From: Deltaproteobacteria bacterium
Lineage (GTDB): Bacteria; Desulfobacterota; JAFDIG01
Direction: 5' to 3'
Assembly (NCBI GenBank): GCA_019308145.1
Contig: JAFDIG010000143.1
Coordinates: forward strand, 1 to 5,820
DNA: 5,820 nucleotides
The position numbers were made by a program, and so were the translations under genes. Each line of letters begins with the position of its first letter. Position 1 is the stretch's first letter. Shown in pieces: positions 5,776-5,820 of this stretch. The notes below the pieces were generated by a model. That model saw only the letters and a list, made by a program, of their open reading frames with translations. It was not told the origin of the DNA and did no database searches.

Positions 5776-5820
5776 AATTAAAACAATTTAGGATGGCTTT
5801 TTATAATATTTTTTTCATTT

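Noticed and set aside
5793..5820. Possible start of another gene (ATG followed by nine open codons, MAFYNIFFI) at the window edge
   Set aside because: Only a GG dinucleotide directly abuts the ATG, and too little sequence remains to judge; it could be real, but nothing here supports it.

Overview
The window looks like chromosomal DNA of an AT-rich (roughly one third G+C by eye) diderm bacterium. The diderm assignment rests on three things: a complete MlaE/MlaF/MlaD-type lipid transporter, a lipoprotein with a clear lipobox, and a GspE/PilB-type secretion ATPase. Sequence flavour (long-tailed MlaD, the GspE variant, a COG2129-type phosphoesterase) suggests a Desulfobacterota/Nitrospirota-like lineage, but this is only an inference and no taxonomic marker is present. 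All genes are on the + strand. I see no tRNA, rRNA, CRISPR array, insertion sequence or phage gene.

Layout: (1) 2-1138, the C-terminal two thirds of a GspE/PulE-family ATPase whose 5' end lies outside the window. (2) An AT-rich gap of about 125 bp with a weak candidate promoter and a small dyad. (3) mlaE (1263-2048) and mlaF (2052-2792), 3 nt apart. (4) A gap of about 148 bp, very AT-rich, holding a hairpin-forming dyad at 2858-2882 and a weak terminator-like structure at 2811-2843. (5) mlaD (2941-3969), with a good ribosome binding site and a C-terminal helical tail of about 200 residues. (6) A TPR-repeat lipoprotein (3953-4861) whose start overlaps the end of mlaD by 17 bp. (7) A calcineurin-like metallophosphoesterase (4876-5742), 14 nt downstream. 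(8) A 16-bp-arm imperfect palindrome straddling the last stop codon (5735-5775), then AT-rich DNA to the end.

How they fit: MlaE (permease), MlaF (ATPase) and MlaD (MCE substrate-binding ring) make an inner-membrane ABC complex that moves phospholipid between inner and outer membranes. No mlaB, mlaC or mlaA is seen here. MlaF ends without the C-terminal extension that Escherichia coli MlaF has, and MlaD is nearly twice the E. coli length, so this may be a pared-down MlaEFD machine working without MlaB. The overlapping TPR lipoprotein is a candidate accessory partner. The phosphoesterase is probably co-transcribed but has no evident link to lipid transport. I found no clearly new system; the MlaD-plus-TPR-lipoprotein pairing and the intergenic dyads are the points most worth checking.
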